Assembly (NCBI GenBank): GCA_039105265.1
Contig: JAPFFF010000015.1
Span: 1,736,001-1,800,000, forward strand
Direction of reading: 5' to 3'
DNA from: Tritrichomonas musculus
Taxonomy: Eukaryota > Parabasalia > Tritrichomonadida > Tritrichomonadidae
DNA: 64,000 nt
The notes under the pieces: generated by a model
Seen by the model: only the letters and a program-made list of their open reading frames with translations
Database searches by the model: none
What the model was told of the DNA's origin: nothing
Made by a program: the position numbers and the translations under genes
Part shown: positions 21,079 through 29,823 of the stretch, in pieces
Numbering within the stretch: position 1 is the first letter of the stretch
How the letters are laid out: every line of letters begins with the position of its first letter

Positions 21079-24063
21079 ATGACGAGGGTAAATTCATTCC
21101 TTAATCTTGATCTTTTTGAAAAACAAAATCTGTTGGGGAAGGGAGAGTTTTTAGAAGTTTACAAGATTGAAGAACGAAAAACAGGTTTAGATTTTGCTGC
21201 AAAATCATTTGTTCAAGAATTCAAAGATACTTCCAAACAAACAATTGTAAGCTTGTCTGAAAAGATATCTTCTTTATCTCAATTAAATCATGGCGCCATT
21301 GCTAAATTTATTGGCTATAGCTCAACTAATTTTGAATCTCAATCAAAGCCAACTATTGTTGAAGAATATTCATCAAATGGTTCATTGGAAAAAATCATTG
21401 ACTTCAAGGAAGGATCAGTTCCAGGTTGGGATAACACAAAGAAATTGATCAACTTATATGGCATTGCATCTGCAATGGCTTATTTGCATTCACACAACAT
21501 TGTTCATGGTCATTTGACATCAGAGAATGTTTTATTAAATGAATGCTTATGCCCTAAGGTTTCTGACTCTTATTTACTTACATTATACCGCTTTATCATG
21601 GACGATGAAAATGCACAAGTTCCTTTTAACCTTAGAGATAATTCAGCTTATCTTGCTCCAGAAACTTTAGAAAATGATGAGTATTCCAAAGCAGCTGATG
21701 TATATGCATTCGCAATTATAGCTTATGAACTTTTGACAAATCAAAAAGCATTCCAAGGACTCAAATTTGGTCAGATATTCAAAAAAATTATCAATGGTGA
21801 ACGACCAGAATGGAAAGATGAAATTGCTCAGCCTTTCCGTGATCTTATTGGACGTTGCTGGTCTCAAAATCCAAATGAGAGGCCATCATTTGAGCAAATT
21901 ACATCAGAATTAAAAGGAAATCACGAATTTGCTTCTAATGGAGTTCATCAAGAAGATTATAATGATTACATTAAATTCATTGAAGAATCATCGAACCTCG
22001 AAATCAAAGACTATGTCAAGCGTGAAAACACAACTCTTAAACCACAAACAATTCATCTTAATGCAAAATGCCATGACCTCAAGCAAAGAGCCGATGAAGG
22101 TGATGCAAATGCAATGTATGAATATGCTTCAAAATTAGAAACAGGAAACGGTGTTCCAGTTAACAAAGAGGAAGCTTTCCACTATTACAAATTAGCATCT
22201 GAAAAAGGACATTTAAACGCTTTGAACAGCTATGGAGTCATGTTGAAGAAAGGCGAAGGCTGCAGAGATGATCCTAAATTAGCACGCGAATGTTTCAAAG
22301 AAGCTGCCAACAAAGGTAACATCAATGCAATGTACAATTATGGATGGATGTTATATAACGGAATTGGAATTCCAGTTAATAAAAAAGAAGCTAGTCGTTA
22401 TTTCAAGATTGCAGCTAAGTTTGGCCAAGTTAATGCAATGAATAGTTACGGTATTATGCTCATGGAAGGTGACCAAGTTCCACAGAACAAGCCGGAAGCA
22501 TTCAACTATTTCAAAGAAGCAGCTGGCAAAGGAAATGTTAATGCAATGTACAACTATGCATTAATGCTTTTCAATGGAGGAGATGGTATCGAAACCAACA
22601 AAGAAGAAGCATGCAAATACTTTAAGATAGCTGCTGATAAAGGACAAGTTGCAGCAATGACTAACTACGGTTACATGCTAGAAACAGGCGACGGTATTCC
22701 AGAAGATAAAGTTAAAGCCTCAAAGTACTACAAAGCTGCAGCTGACAAAGGAAATGCAAACGCAATGTACAATTACGGTTTAATTCTCGAAAAAGGAGAA
22801 GCAGGTACTCCACACAATGATGAAGAAGCTGTTATGTATTATAAGATGGCCGCTGATAGAGGACAAGTCAACGCAAGTGTTAACCTTGGATGGATGTGCG
22901 AACATGGAATCGGAACCATGCAAGATCATGATAAAGCCAAACGTCTTTACCAATTTGCTGCAAACAATGGAAATCTTAACGGAATGAACAACTTAGCATG
23001 GATGATTGAACAACAAAATGAACAAGAAGAAGAATCTTCTGGACCATCGAAAGAAACTGCTTGCAATCTTTACAAAGAAGCTGCTGACAAAGGAAACACA
23101 AATGCAATGTACAATTATGGATGGATGCTTGAAAATGGTGAAGGTGTTGAGATGAACAAAGAAGAAGCATTGAAATACTACAAGATGGCAGCTGATTTAG
23201 ATCATGTCAGAGCAATGTACAAATATGCAAACTTACTCGATAACGGAGAAGATAATATTCCACAAAACAAAGAAATTGCATGCAAATATTACAAGATGGC
23301 AGCTGATCTTGGTGAAATTAATGCAATGAACAACTATGGATGGATGCTTGAAAATGGCGAAGGAGTTGAACAAAACAAAGATGAAGCATTAAAATACTAC
23401 AAACAAGCTGCCGATGAAGGTCTTCCAAGTGCTATGTGCAATTATGCAACAATGATTGTTGAATCAGATCCTGAACAAGCATTCCAATATTATAGAATGG
23501 CTGCTGAAAGAGAAGATAACCAAGCTAAAGTTCTTTGCGGACAAATGCTTGAAAATGGCACAGGAGTTCCAGTTGATGTTATTGGTGCACTTAATTATTA
23601 CAAAGACGCCGCCGATAATGGACAAATTAACGCAATGTACAGATATGCTGCTTTACTCGAAAATGGTGATGAGGGAATCCCCGTCAACAAAGCTGAAGCT
23701 TTGGAATATTACAGGATGGCTGCTGATGAAGGCGAAGTAAATGCAATGAATAACTATGGATCAATGCTTCAAACTGGCGAAGGCACACCAAGAAATATCC
23801 AAAAAGCTTGCGAATACTATAAGAAGGCTGCTGACTTAGGAAATCCAGATTCAATGCTTAACTATGGATTAATTCTTTTACACGGCGATGGTGTTCCTGA
23901 AAACAAACAGGAAGCTTTTGATTATCTCAAAATGGCTGCTAATGAAGGCGTTATTGAAGCAATTGATCTAGTTATCCAAATGTTGGAAAATGGAGATGGA
24001 GTTCCAGTTAATCATGAAGAAGCAAATGAGTACAAGAAATTAAAAGAACAATTCTTGCAGTGA
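21079..24063 (+). CDS. TKL-type pseudokinase with C-terminal Sel1 repeats
   Basis: 994 residues. Residues 13-275 form a protein-kinase fold of TKL type: glycine loop GKGEFLEV (20-27), the ATP-binding Lys42, the DVYAFAIIAYELLTNQ helix, and CWSQNPNERPSFEQI closing the C-lobe. The catalytic loop reads HGHL (143-146) instead of HRDL, so the proton-acceptor Asp is His, and DFG is DSY (163-165). The kinase is therefore very probably inactive. From about 330 to the end run about 17 or 18 Sel1 repeats of 36 residues (A....Y.......G.GVP.NK.EA..YYK.AAD.G). Inferred role: a scaffold whose pseudokinase head binds nucleotide or partners. Paralogues and decayed relatives lie at 38.9-40.3 kb. Confidence 0.9.
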   Translation: MTRVNSFLNLDLFEKQNLLGKGEFLEVYKIEERKTGLDFAAKSFVQEFKDTSKQTIVSLSEKISSLSQLNHGAIAKFIGYSSTNFESQSKPTIVEEYSSNGSLEKIIDFKEGSVPGWDNTKKLINLYGIASAMAYLHSHNIVHGHLTSENVLLNECLCPKVSDSYLLTLYRFIMDDENAQVPFNLRDNSAYLAPETLENDEYSKAADVYAFAIIAYELLTNQKAFQGLKFGQIFKKIINGERPEWKDEIAQPFRDLIGRCWSQNPNERPSFEQITSELKGNHEFASNGVHQEDYNDYIKFIEESSNLEIKDYVKRENTTLKPQTIHLNAKCHDLKQRADEGDANAMYEYASKLETGNGVPVNKEEAFHYYKLASEKGHLNALNSYGVMLKKGEGCRDDPKLARECFKEAANKGNINAMYNYGWMLYNGIGIPVNKKEASRYFKIAAKFGQVNAMNSYGIMLMEGDQVPQNKPEAFNYFKEAAGKGNVNAMYNYALMLFNGGDGIETNKEEACKYFKIAADKGQVAAMTNYGYMLETGDGIPEDKVKASKYYKAAADKGNANAMYNYGLILEKGEAGTPHNDEEAVMYYKMAADRGQVNASVNLGWMCEHGIGTMQDHDKAKRLYQFAANNGNLNGMNNLAWMIEQQNEQEEESSGPSKETACNLYKEAADKGNTNAMYNYGWMLENGEGVEMNKEEALKYYKMAADLDHVRAMYKYANLLDNGEDNIPQNKEIACKYYKMAADLGEINAMNNYGWMLENGEGVEQNKDEALKYYKQAADEGLPSAMCNYATMIVESDPEQAFQYYRMAAEREDNQAKVLCGQMLENGTGVPVDVIGALNYYKDAADNGQINAMYRYAALLENGDEGIPVNKAEALEYYRMAADEGEVNAMNNYGSMLQTGEGTPRNIQKACEYYKKAADLGNPDSMLNYGLILLHGDGVPENKQEAFDYLKMAANEGVIEAIDLVIQMLENGDGVPVNHEEANEYKKLKEQFLQ

Positions 24064-24332
24064 ACAAACCAATATTAATTTAAATAGATTACGTTTTTAA
24101 ATTTTTATTTGAATAATCAAGTTTTTAAATAAACTTTTATTTGATCTATATTTCTTTTCTTTTTATAAATTCATCAATCAAGCTTTTCTGTTGAGATTGC
24201 TTTTATATAAAATAATCATATTTGAATAGTTGATATTTTAATCTTTTTAATGCAATATGATAGTTATTTCAATGGAAAACATAGCAAAAATATTTAGTGT
24301 GAATTTATTTATATTTATACAAAATAAAATAT

Positions 24333-25223
24333 TTAATCTTGAACAAACGTATCTTCATTCTTTTGCTCATTTTTAATTCTTTCTTCTTCATTTTTGATGT
24401 CCTCAATTGTTAGACTCTTCCATTGTGTCGAAGATAATATGATTTTACGATGAACTTCTGTGAATAGTTTTGGATAAAAAGTTGATGAAACCAGTTTTTC
24501 TACTGCGGTTTGCAAACCAAACCATTTGAGATGAAAATGAACAACTTTAACAATAAGAGCCATTTCACCATTGTATTTCTTAGCCCATGCTGGTATTTTT
24601 TCAGGATTATAATTTGTTGTTGGATCAAATTTTCCAAGAGGTTCATTTAATCCAATTTCTGGGCAAACGAAATCTCTAATACCGCTCCTCGTCTTTTTTT
24701 GTACTTCAGTCTCATTTCCATCATCTGTATAATTAGATGATGAAGCTGGTCCGTTTAATATATCAATATATACTATTTTTCTTTCTTTTAATTCATTATC
24801 AGGTAAATTCATGACATTATCTGGTATAATAAATGAATTTTCACCTGAATCTTTATTAAAATCAACATTTGCATCCATATGCTGAGATTCAACTTTTAAA
24901 ATGAAATCATCACCAAGAGGTGGTATTGAATTGATAGTTGTTGTATGCGGAAATGCATTATATGAAGTTTCATAGAAATGTAGATATTTATCAGGAACTG
25001 CCCATCTAATAAAGCCTGGAATTTTTGATTTTACATGATATACTTTTTCAGTGAGATATCCTTTTTCATTTTCATTTTCGAATGGTTCTTCATTTTTGAT
25101 TAATTCGATTCCTTCACCATCTCCTCCAAGATCTTTGATATACTGGAGGTTGATGAACCTTTTAGCTATTTGAAATTTGGCTAAAGAAATAGGAATTAAA
25201 ACACGAAATTCGATAATCTTCAT
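24333..25223 (-). CDS. phosphatidylinositol transfer protein (class I PITP-like)
   Basis: 296 residues, ATG 25223. It aligns throughout with the START-like PITP fold: MKIIEFRVLIPISLAKFQIA at the N-terminus (PITPs begin with an IKEFR..LP.....Y.IAQL pattern), GGDGEGIELIKNEEPF, YHVKSKIPGFIRWAVPD, then YNAFPHTTT, and the C-terminal MALIVKVVHFHLKWFGLQTA with the Lys/Trp-rich VVH.HLKW segment near the lipid gate. Family proteins exchange PtdIns and PtdCho between membranes and feed PI kinases. The insert around 115-185 is longer and more acidic than in animals. The acidic Glu/Asn tail is probably disordered. Cytosolic. Confidence 0.9.
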   Translation of the reverse strand: MKIIEFRVLIPISLAKFQIAKRFINLQYIKDLGGDGEGIELIKNEEPFENENEKGYLTEKVYHVKSKIPGFIRWAVPDKYLHFYETSYNAFPHTTTINSIPPLGDDFILKVESQHMDANVDFNKDSGENSFIIPDNVMNLPDNELKERKIVYIDILNGPASSSNYTDDGNETEVQKKTRSGIRDFVCPEIGLNEPLGKFDPTTNYNPEKIPAWAKKYNGEMALIVKVVHFHLKWFGLQTAVEKLVSSTFYPKLFTEVHRKIILSSTQWKSLTIEDIKNEEERIKNEQKNEDTFVQD

Positions 25224-26129
25224 TTGACTGATATTAAATTATTGAAATCACACAATATTCGGAATTACCGTTTGTAAATTTATTCTTGAATATCAACCAA
25301 ATTTTGAATTGCATCTTTTAATTTTCGCTAATAAAATTTGAATGATATTGAATATGAATTCAAAAAATTGAATTTCAAATGGCATGACCTTTGTTACAAT
25401 TAATGATAAAATATCCATCACAAATACACAATAGAAATTACTTTTATGTGAACTTCAATCATTCGTCAATTTTTTTGGAAAATATAGAAAATCATTTATC
25501 AAATTAAAACTAATTTTTGAGTTTTTTAAAAATTTTTACTTATTTTTATTGATTATGCTATTTGAACAAATGCATATATGTGTATAACTCACATATTTTC
25601 AGGTTTATTACACTAAATGAATTGTAGTGTCATTTTTAAAAGTAATTTTGTTGATAATGAGGTATTAAATCAGTTATAATAAAAATAATATATATATATT
25701 GAATCAATAGATAATATTGATATTACTTTTAATATAATATTTAGAAACATGTTCATATGATATATCAAAAAATGAATTTCGCACATGCAAATTAATGCAA
25801 AAAATCTATACTGAAGCCATTATCTCCAGACAATTATATATATACTAGTAAGCAAAAAAAAAAAATATCCAATTGAATATCAAAAGAAGATAACAAGTAA
25901 ATGTGGTTGCTTTTTTAATGAAAACAAAGCTCATCGATATTCAATCAAAATTCACAATTTTGAAGAAACGAAATTTTCACCATTTATAATATCACCTCAC
26001 TATTTGATGATATATCATTGCAAGTTGTTGATTATTTTGGTCATTTATAATTACAAATAAAGTATAAATAAAATTTATTGTTTATTTCAAAGCAAGAACT
26101 TTTTCAAAACAAGAGTGAAATCAATTTTT
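25224..26129. other. divergent promoter region
   Basis: About 900 bp between the PITP gene (minus) and the eIF4G-like gene (plus). AT-rich, including an (AT) run near 25690. No ORF or repeat family seen. TCACT and TCATT motifs near 26000-26020 are too far from the ATG to be confident initiators. Confidence 0.5.
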
Positions 26130-28148
26130 ATGAGCGGAAAAAATCAAGGTAATAGAAATCAGATACCTCAGCCATTTCAGGTTCAGCAACAACCTCAACC
26201 CAGGTCACTTCCAAAGGTAACCAAAGCTAACAACACACCAATTGAAATAAAAAGGCCACAAGGAAATCCTCAACCACCGCCACCAAATCAGCAGCATCCA
26301 AATCCTCCATCACATGAACCTCTCTCCATTTCTCAACCATCTAAGAAACCAGTCGATGTTCAAATTTCACCAGAAGTTCGACAACAAAATCAATTAAGAA
26401 AGCAAGCTCACACGTATACCATTGAGCAGTTGAAAGCAAAGAAGCATGATAGAGAATTTACATCACCTGCCCTTTTCCAATTTTATGCAGAGCTTCAATT
26501 ATTTAAACGATTCATGTCAAATAATCACAAGAGCCGTGGATTAAAGCAATCAGATATGCCTGTTTTGCAACATAAAATTAATTCAATATTACTTCAATTT
26601 AACCTTGACACTTTTCAAAAGGTTTTCAATGATATTATGGGACTTGGTGTTGATAGTGACGTTTTTGTTTTGTCATATGTCAATGTTGTTTTCAAACAAG
26701 CTGTTTTGAATCCAGTCTTAGCCCTTCTTTTCTCAATGTTGTCTGTTAACATTAGCTATGTTATGAAACATACTGAATATGCTAAAAGAATGCGTGAATT
26801 ATTTTTAGAGCGTTGCCAAGAATCATTTGTCGTACCCAAGGATGACACTGATAGAGGAACTATTGATCTTTTGCGAGGTATTGTCACTTTTGCAGGACAC
26901 CTTCTTCGTGATAACATGCTTCCACCACAACTTCTTAATGATTGGGCAAATCTTTTGATGAAATCTGGCAATAAAAATTCATTGATGATGCTCATTGATT
27001 TACTTGCAGCAGGAGGCCAAGCATTAATAATGGCTAATCAAGGAATTCTTGATCAATTGAAGCAAAAGATGAGTTCAATTACCGATAAAGAACTTCTTGA
27101 GCATTACTCAAACAACGATGTAATACAATCAGCTGTTTCACCACAAGAACAGACAGATCTCGAACTTCAAAACCCACAAATGAAGCACAGCCCATCAATG
27201 GACAAAAAGCTCGATGAGCAATACGGAACACTCTTCAAACGAAGTAGTTCAATTCCACTTGAACTTTGTCAACTTGCAGATAACCAGAACGACCAAAATG
27301 ACATAAACAGCATTGTTAATGACTATCTATACAATTCAGATCTCTCTGAAGCTGTTTCTAAGCTCGAAGAACTTGGATATCAAAAGAACGATGTCAAAAC
27401 TGCCATCGATCTCCTTCGCGCTGTCGTTGAACAATCATCTGATAAACTTCTTGTTATTTCGGAACTTGTCTTTGAATTACTTTATCAAGAATTTTACAAT
27501 AATGATATGATTAAACAAGCATTTAATGTAGTTTCTAAAGAAAATCCAAATGACATTGAGCATGGAAAGAAACTCGTTCTTGTCTTCGCTCAACTTATCT
27601 GGAAAGAAGTTGTTGGATTCGATGATTTCCAACCACTCTTCGAATCAATGAAAGGAATTTGGCAATGCATTATCCCAACATTCTTCCAAGAAACAGATCG
27701 CCTCCTCGGTGCTTATGCAATTGATGAAATGATGGAATCTGACTTTTGGAGGCAAGCTCGTTTCTTAGACGTAGATATTGGCATTGGTGCAAATGCAAAT
27801 GCTAATGAAAACAAACCAATTGATATTGGAACTAGATTAAAGAGAATGCACGACATGGAAGTTGCTGATTTTTATCCACAATTTGAAGTTGCTTATCAAT
27901 TTAGAGAGAAAGCATTAGCCGGCAGTAATGACAAGGCAGCAAGTGTAATTCTTGCCCATGAAGTTTCAAACAATGATAGAGAAGATTTATTGAGATTAGT
28001 TTTTGAAGTTCTTTTATCATTTGAAGAAAAGCAAAGAATTGATTTGACAGGCAGACTCAAGAACTACTTCTCCCATTCAAAAGCTGTCTTACCTGAATTA
28101 GCTCAAAAGTTTGGCGATAATGGAAAGAAGCTTGCTGATTTACTTTAA
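26130..28148 (+). CDS. eIF4G-like translation initiation scaffold (MIF4G + MA3)
   Basis: 672 residues from ATG 26130; the frame is open from a GTG at 26115, rejected as start. Residues 1-90 are Pro/Gln-rich. A short linear region follows, with TYTIEQLKAKKHDREFTSP, which is where eIF4G carries its eIF4E-binding motif. A helical MIF4G-like domain (about 105-330) has the RFMSNN...LL.QFNLDTFQKVFNDI helices. After a polar linker, an MA3-like domain (about 375-510) carries LSEAVSKLEELGYQKNDVKT and VISELVFELLYQEF. A W2-like helical tail ends the protein. MIF4G-MA3 order identifies eIF4G, which bridges the cap-binding protein and eIF4A on mRNA. It lacks an obvious poly(A)-binding region. Cytosolic. 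Confidence 0.82.
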   Translation: MSGKNQGNRNQIPQPFQVQQQPQPRSLPKVTKANNTPIEIKRPQGNPQPPPPNQQHPNPPSHEPLSISQPSKKPVDVQISPEVRQQNQLRKQAHTYTIEQLKAKKHDREFTSPALFQFYAELQLFKRFMSNNHKSRGLKQSDMPVLQHKINSILLQFNLDTFQKVFNDIMGLGVDSDVFVLSYVNVVFKQAVLNPVLALLFSMLSVNISYVMKHTEYAKRMRELFLERCQESFVVPKDDTDRGTIDLLRGIVTFAGHLLRDNMLPPQLLNDWANLLMKSGNKNSLMMLIDLLAAGGQALIMANQGILDQLKQKMSSITDKELLEHYSNNDVIQSAVSPQEQTDLELQNPQMKHSPSMDKKLDEQYGTLFKRSSSIPLELCQLADNQNDQNDINSIVNDYLYNSDLSEAVSKLEELGYQKNDVKTAIDLLRAVVEQSSDKLLVISELVFELLYQEFYNNDMIKQAFNVVSKENPNDIEHGKKLVLVFAQLIWKEVVGFDDFQPLFESMKGIWQCIIPTFFQETDRLLGAYAIDEMMESDFWRQARFLDVDIGIGANANANENKPIDIGTRLKRMHDMEVADFYPQFEVAYQFREKALAGSNDKAASVILAHEVSNNDREDLLRLVFEVLLSFEEKQRIDLTGRLKNYFSHSKAVLPELAQKFGDNGKKLADLL

Positions 28149-28255
28149 GTAATAAACAAAAGGGAAGATTCACTTTTTTTTATTTTTTTTTAATTTTTCA
28201 AAAGAACATCAAAAGCTTCAAAAAATTTTATTGTTAATATTTGTCGTTCTTTATT

Positions 28256-29197
28256 TTACTTGTTTTTATTTTTCTTTGTTGGCTTTGGCTTCTTAGTTGC
28301 TTTAAATTCAAGCCATGATTCCATACAAATATGATCTTTACAAGCTTCATCCCAAGCATCCCACCATAATTTGTTAAATTCAAAATAACCACAACCACAG
28401 TTCATATTTTCTCTGCCACACTTCCAAGGCTTTTTACAAACAAAATGTATATTTTTCGATTTATTTAATTCAATGAGGTGTCCAAGACCTGGCTCTATAG
28501 TTCGTGGTGAATTGTATTCTGGAGGTAAGGGCGTAAATTTCTTAAAAAATGCGTTAATTGAACTTTGATCACCTATTCCCATTCTAATTTTTTCAACTCG
28601 CGCCAAATGATCGATTTTCTCAAAAGTACCATTTTTTGGTTCAATCACAAGAACCCCTGTGTTACATATTTGTGGTGGATTAACATCAGGAACACAAGAT
28701 AACTGTGGAAAAGTAAATAATTCATCAATAGGCTTTGTAACAAAAATGTCCGTATCCAAATAAACAATTTTATTATATTCTTCCATATCCAAAACGTATA
28801 ATTTCATCCATGAGCGTCGAAAATGCATCATTGGCCTATATTCTTTCACCGGAATAACTTTCCACCACTGAGAAAGAATGCTTCGCCATGTATCATTTAC
28901 ATCTTGTGAAATAATACAAATAAGATCATACTTATCAGCATGGAATGATCGAAGCTGGGAGCCTAGAACAACAGCTCCCATAGCAAAAGCAGGCGTAACT
29001 AAAGTTGCAAAAGCATATCGATTATGATTTTGATGAGTTGGCTGAACGTCATTAAAATTGACAAGAGATGAGTTATCATTTAAAATTCTTAAAGTTGTTG
29101 ATTGCTCAAAATGCAATTTATAAAACAAAACTGCATTAATTAATATAATAATTAAAGGCGGAACATAGTAAAAAATACAATTAGCATATCTTTCCAT
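28256..29197 (-). CDS. GT8 (glycogenin-like) glycosyltransferase, type II membrane protein
   Basis: 313 residues, ATG 29197. One membrane anchor near the N-terminus (about residues 8-27, YYVPPLIIILINAVLFYKL). The lumenal domain is a GT8 fold: RYAFATLVTPAFAMGAVVLG, FRRSWMKLYVLDMEEYNKIV, then YLDTDIFV with the DxD metal-binding motif, and CNTGVLVIEP, GDQSSINAFF downstream, in the order found in glycogenin and galactinol synthase relatives. It would transfer a sugar from a nucleotide donor in the Golgi. Cys pairs after residue 250 (KPWKCGRENMNCGCGYF) are likely disulphides. A Lys-rich tail ends the protein. The acceptor is unknown. Confidence 0.88.
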   Translation of the reverse strand: MERYANCIFYYVPPLIIILINAVLFYKLHFEQSTTLRILNDNSSLVNFNDVQPTHQNHNRYAFATLVTPAFAMGAVVLGSQLRSFHADKYDLICIISQDVNDTWRSILSQWWKVIPVKEYRPMMHFRRSWMKLYVLDMEEYNKIVYLDTDIFVTKPIDELFTFPQLSCVPDVNPPQICNTGVLVIEPKNGTFEKIDHLARVEKIRMGIGDQSSINAFFKKFTPLPPEYNSPRTIEPGLGHLIELNKSKNIHFVCKKPWKCGRENMNCGCGYFEFNKLWWDAWDEACKDHICMESWLEFKATKKPKPTKKNKNK

Positions 29198-29823
29198 CCA
29201 TTAATTGAACTCAAATAAACCTTTACTATTATTTCTCGTTATTTAGTCAGTTAACAACAAAAGTATTAACCGCTTTTTAATCTGATTCTCAAAGTGTTTT
29301 TCTCTTTCATTTTTATGATCATTATTATCAAAATCATTCTTCAACGATAGCTTTCATAAAATATTGGTGGTTCTTCATTGAAATCAAAATTATTATATTC
29401 ATCATCCTAATCTGAACTCGGGTGCTTTATTTGAAAAATTTGAGAGGAAATCTGGCAAGTTGTCAATTTCTGTTTCTCCATCTTTTATTTCTGAATTAAC
29501 ACCTTTAAAATCTTTATCTTTTTCATACTCTTTCATATTATCAAAATATGTGCTCCAATCATAAAAAATCAAAAATTAATTTTTCTAAATATTCTTTCTT
29601 TCCTTACTTTATTAGCAAGTATATAGCTTTAGAAAGTTCACATCCTCCCAAGATACTACTTTTATCTGAAAAAAATTAATCTTGATAAATCGATCTGCCG
29701 CAAATTAATGCTCCTATACTTTTACACTTATATTTTACAAAAAAATACATTAGAAACTTCCAGTACCAACACAAAATATTTATACAAACAAAATACTATA
29801 TAATATTATAATGTTACAAATTG
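29198..29823. other. intergenic region holding a broken coding relic
   Basis: About 630 bp upstream of the GT8 gene and downstream of the WD40 gene, both on the minus strand. It holds one decayed coding fragment (listed separately at 29341-29570); the rest is AT-rich DNA without a signal I can name. Confidence 0.45.
29341..29570 (-). pseudogene. acidic protein relic with frameshift and stop
   Basis: The minus strand reads FYDWSTYFDNMKEYEKDKDF, then an acidic stretch with EIDNLPDFLSNFSNKAPE, and then two stops. Shifting by one frame, after a TAG, gives DDEYNNFDFNEEPPIFYESY and a clean stop (29343-29341). The two parts look like one gene tail carrying a frameshift and a nonsense codon. Family not recognised. 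Confidence 0.4.

Noticed and set aside
26115-26129. GTG start for the eIF4G-like gene, and similar GTG/TTG starts at 2339, 18452, 59914 and 61177
   Set aside because: Nuclear eukaryotic genes start at ATG, and internal ATGs a few codons later fit better, in one case directly after initiator motifs.
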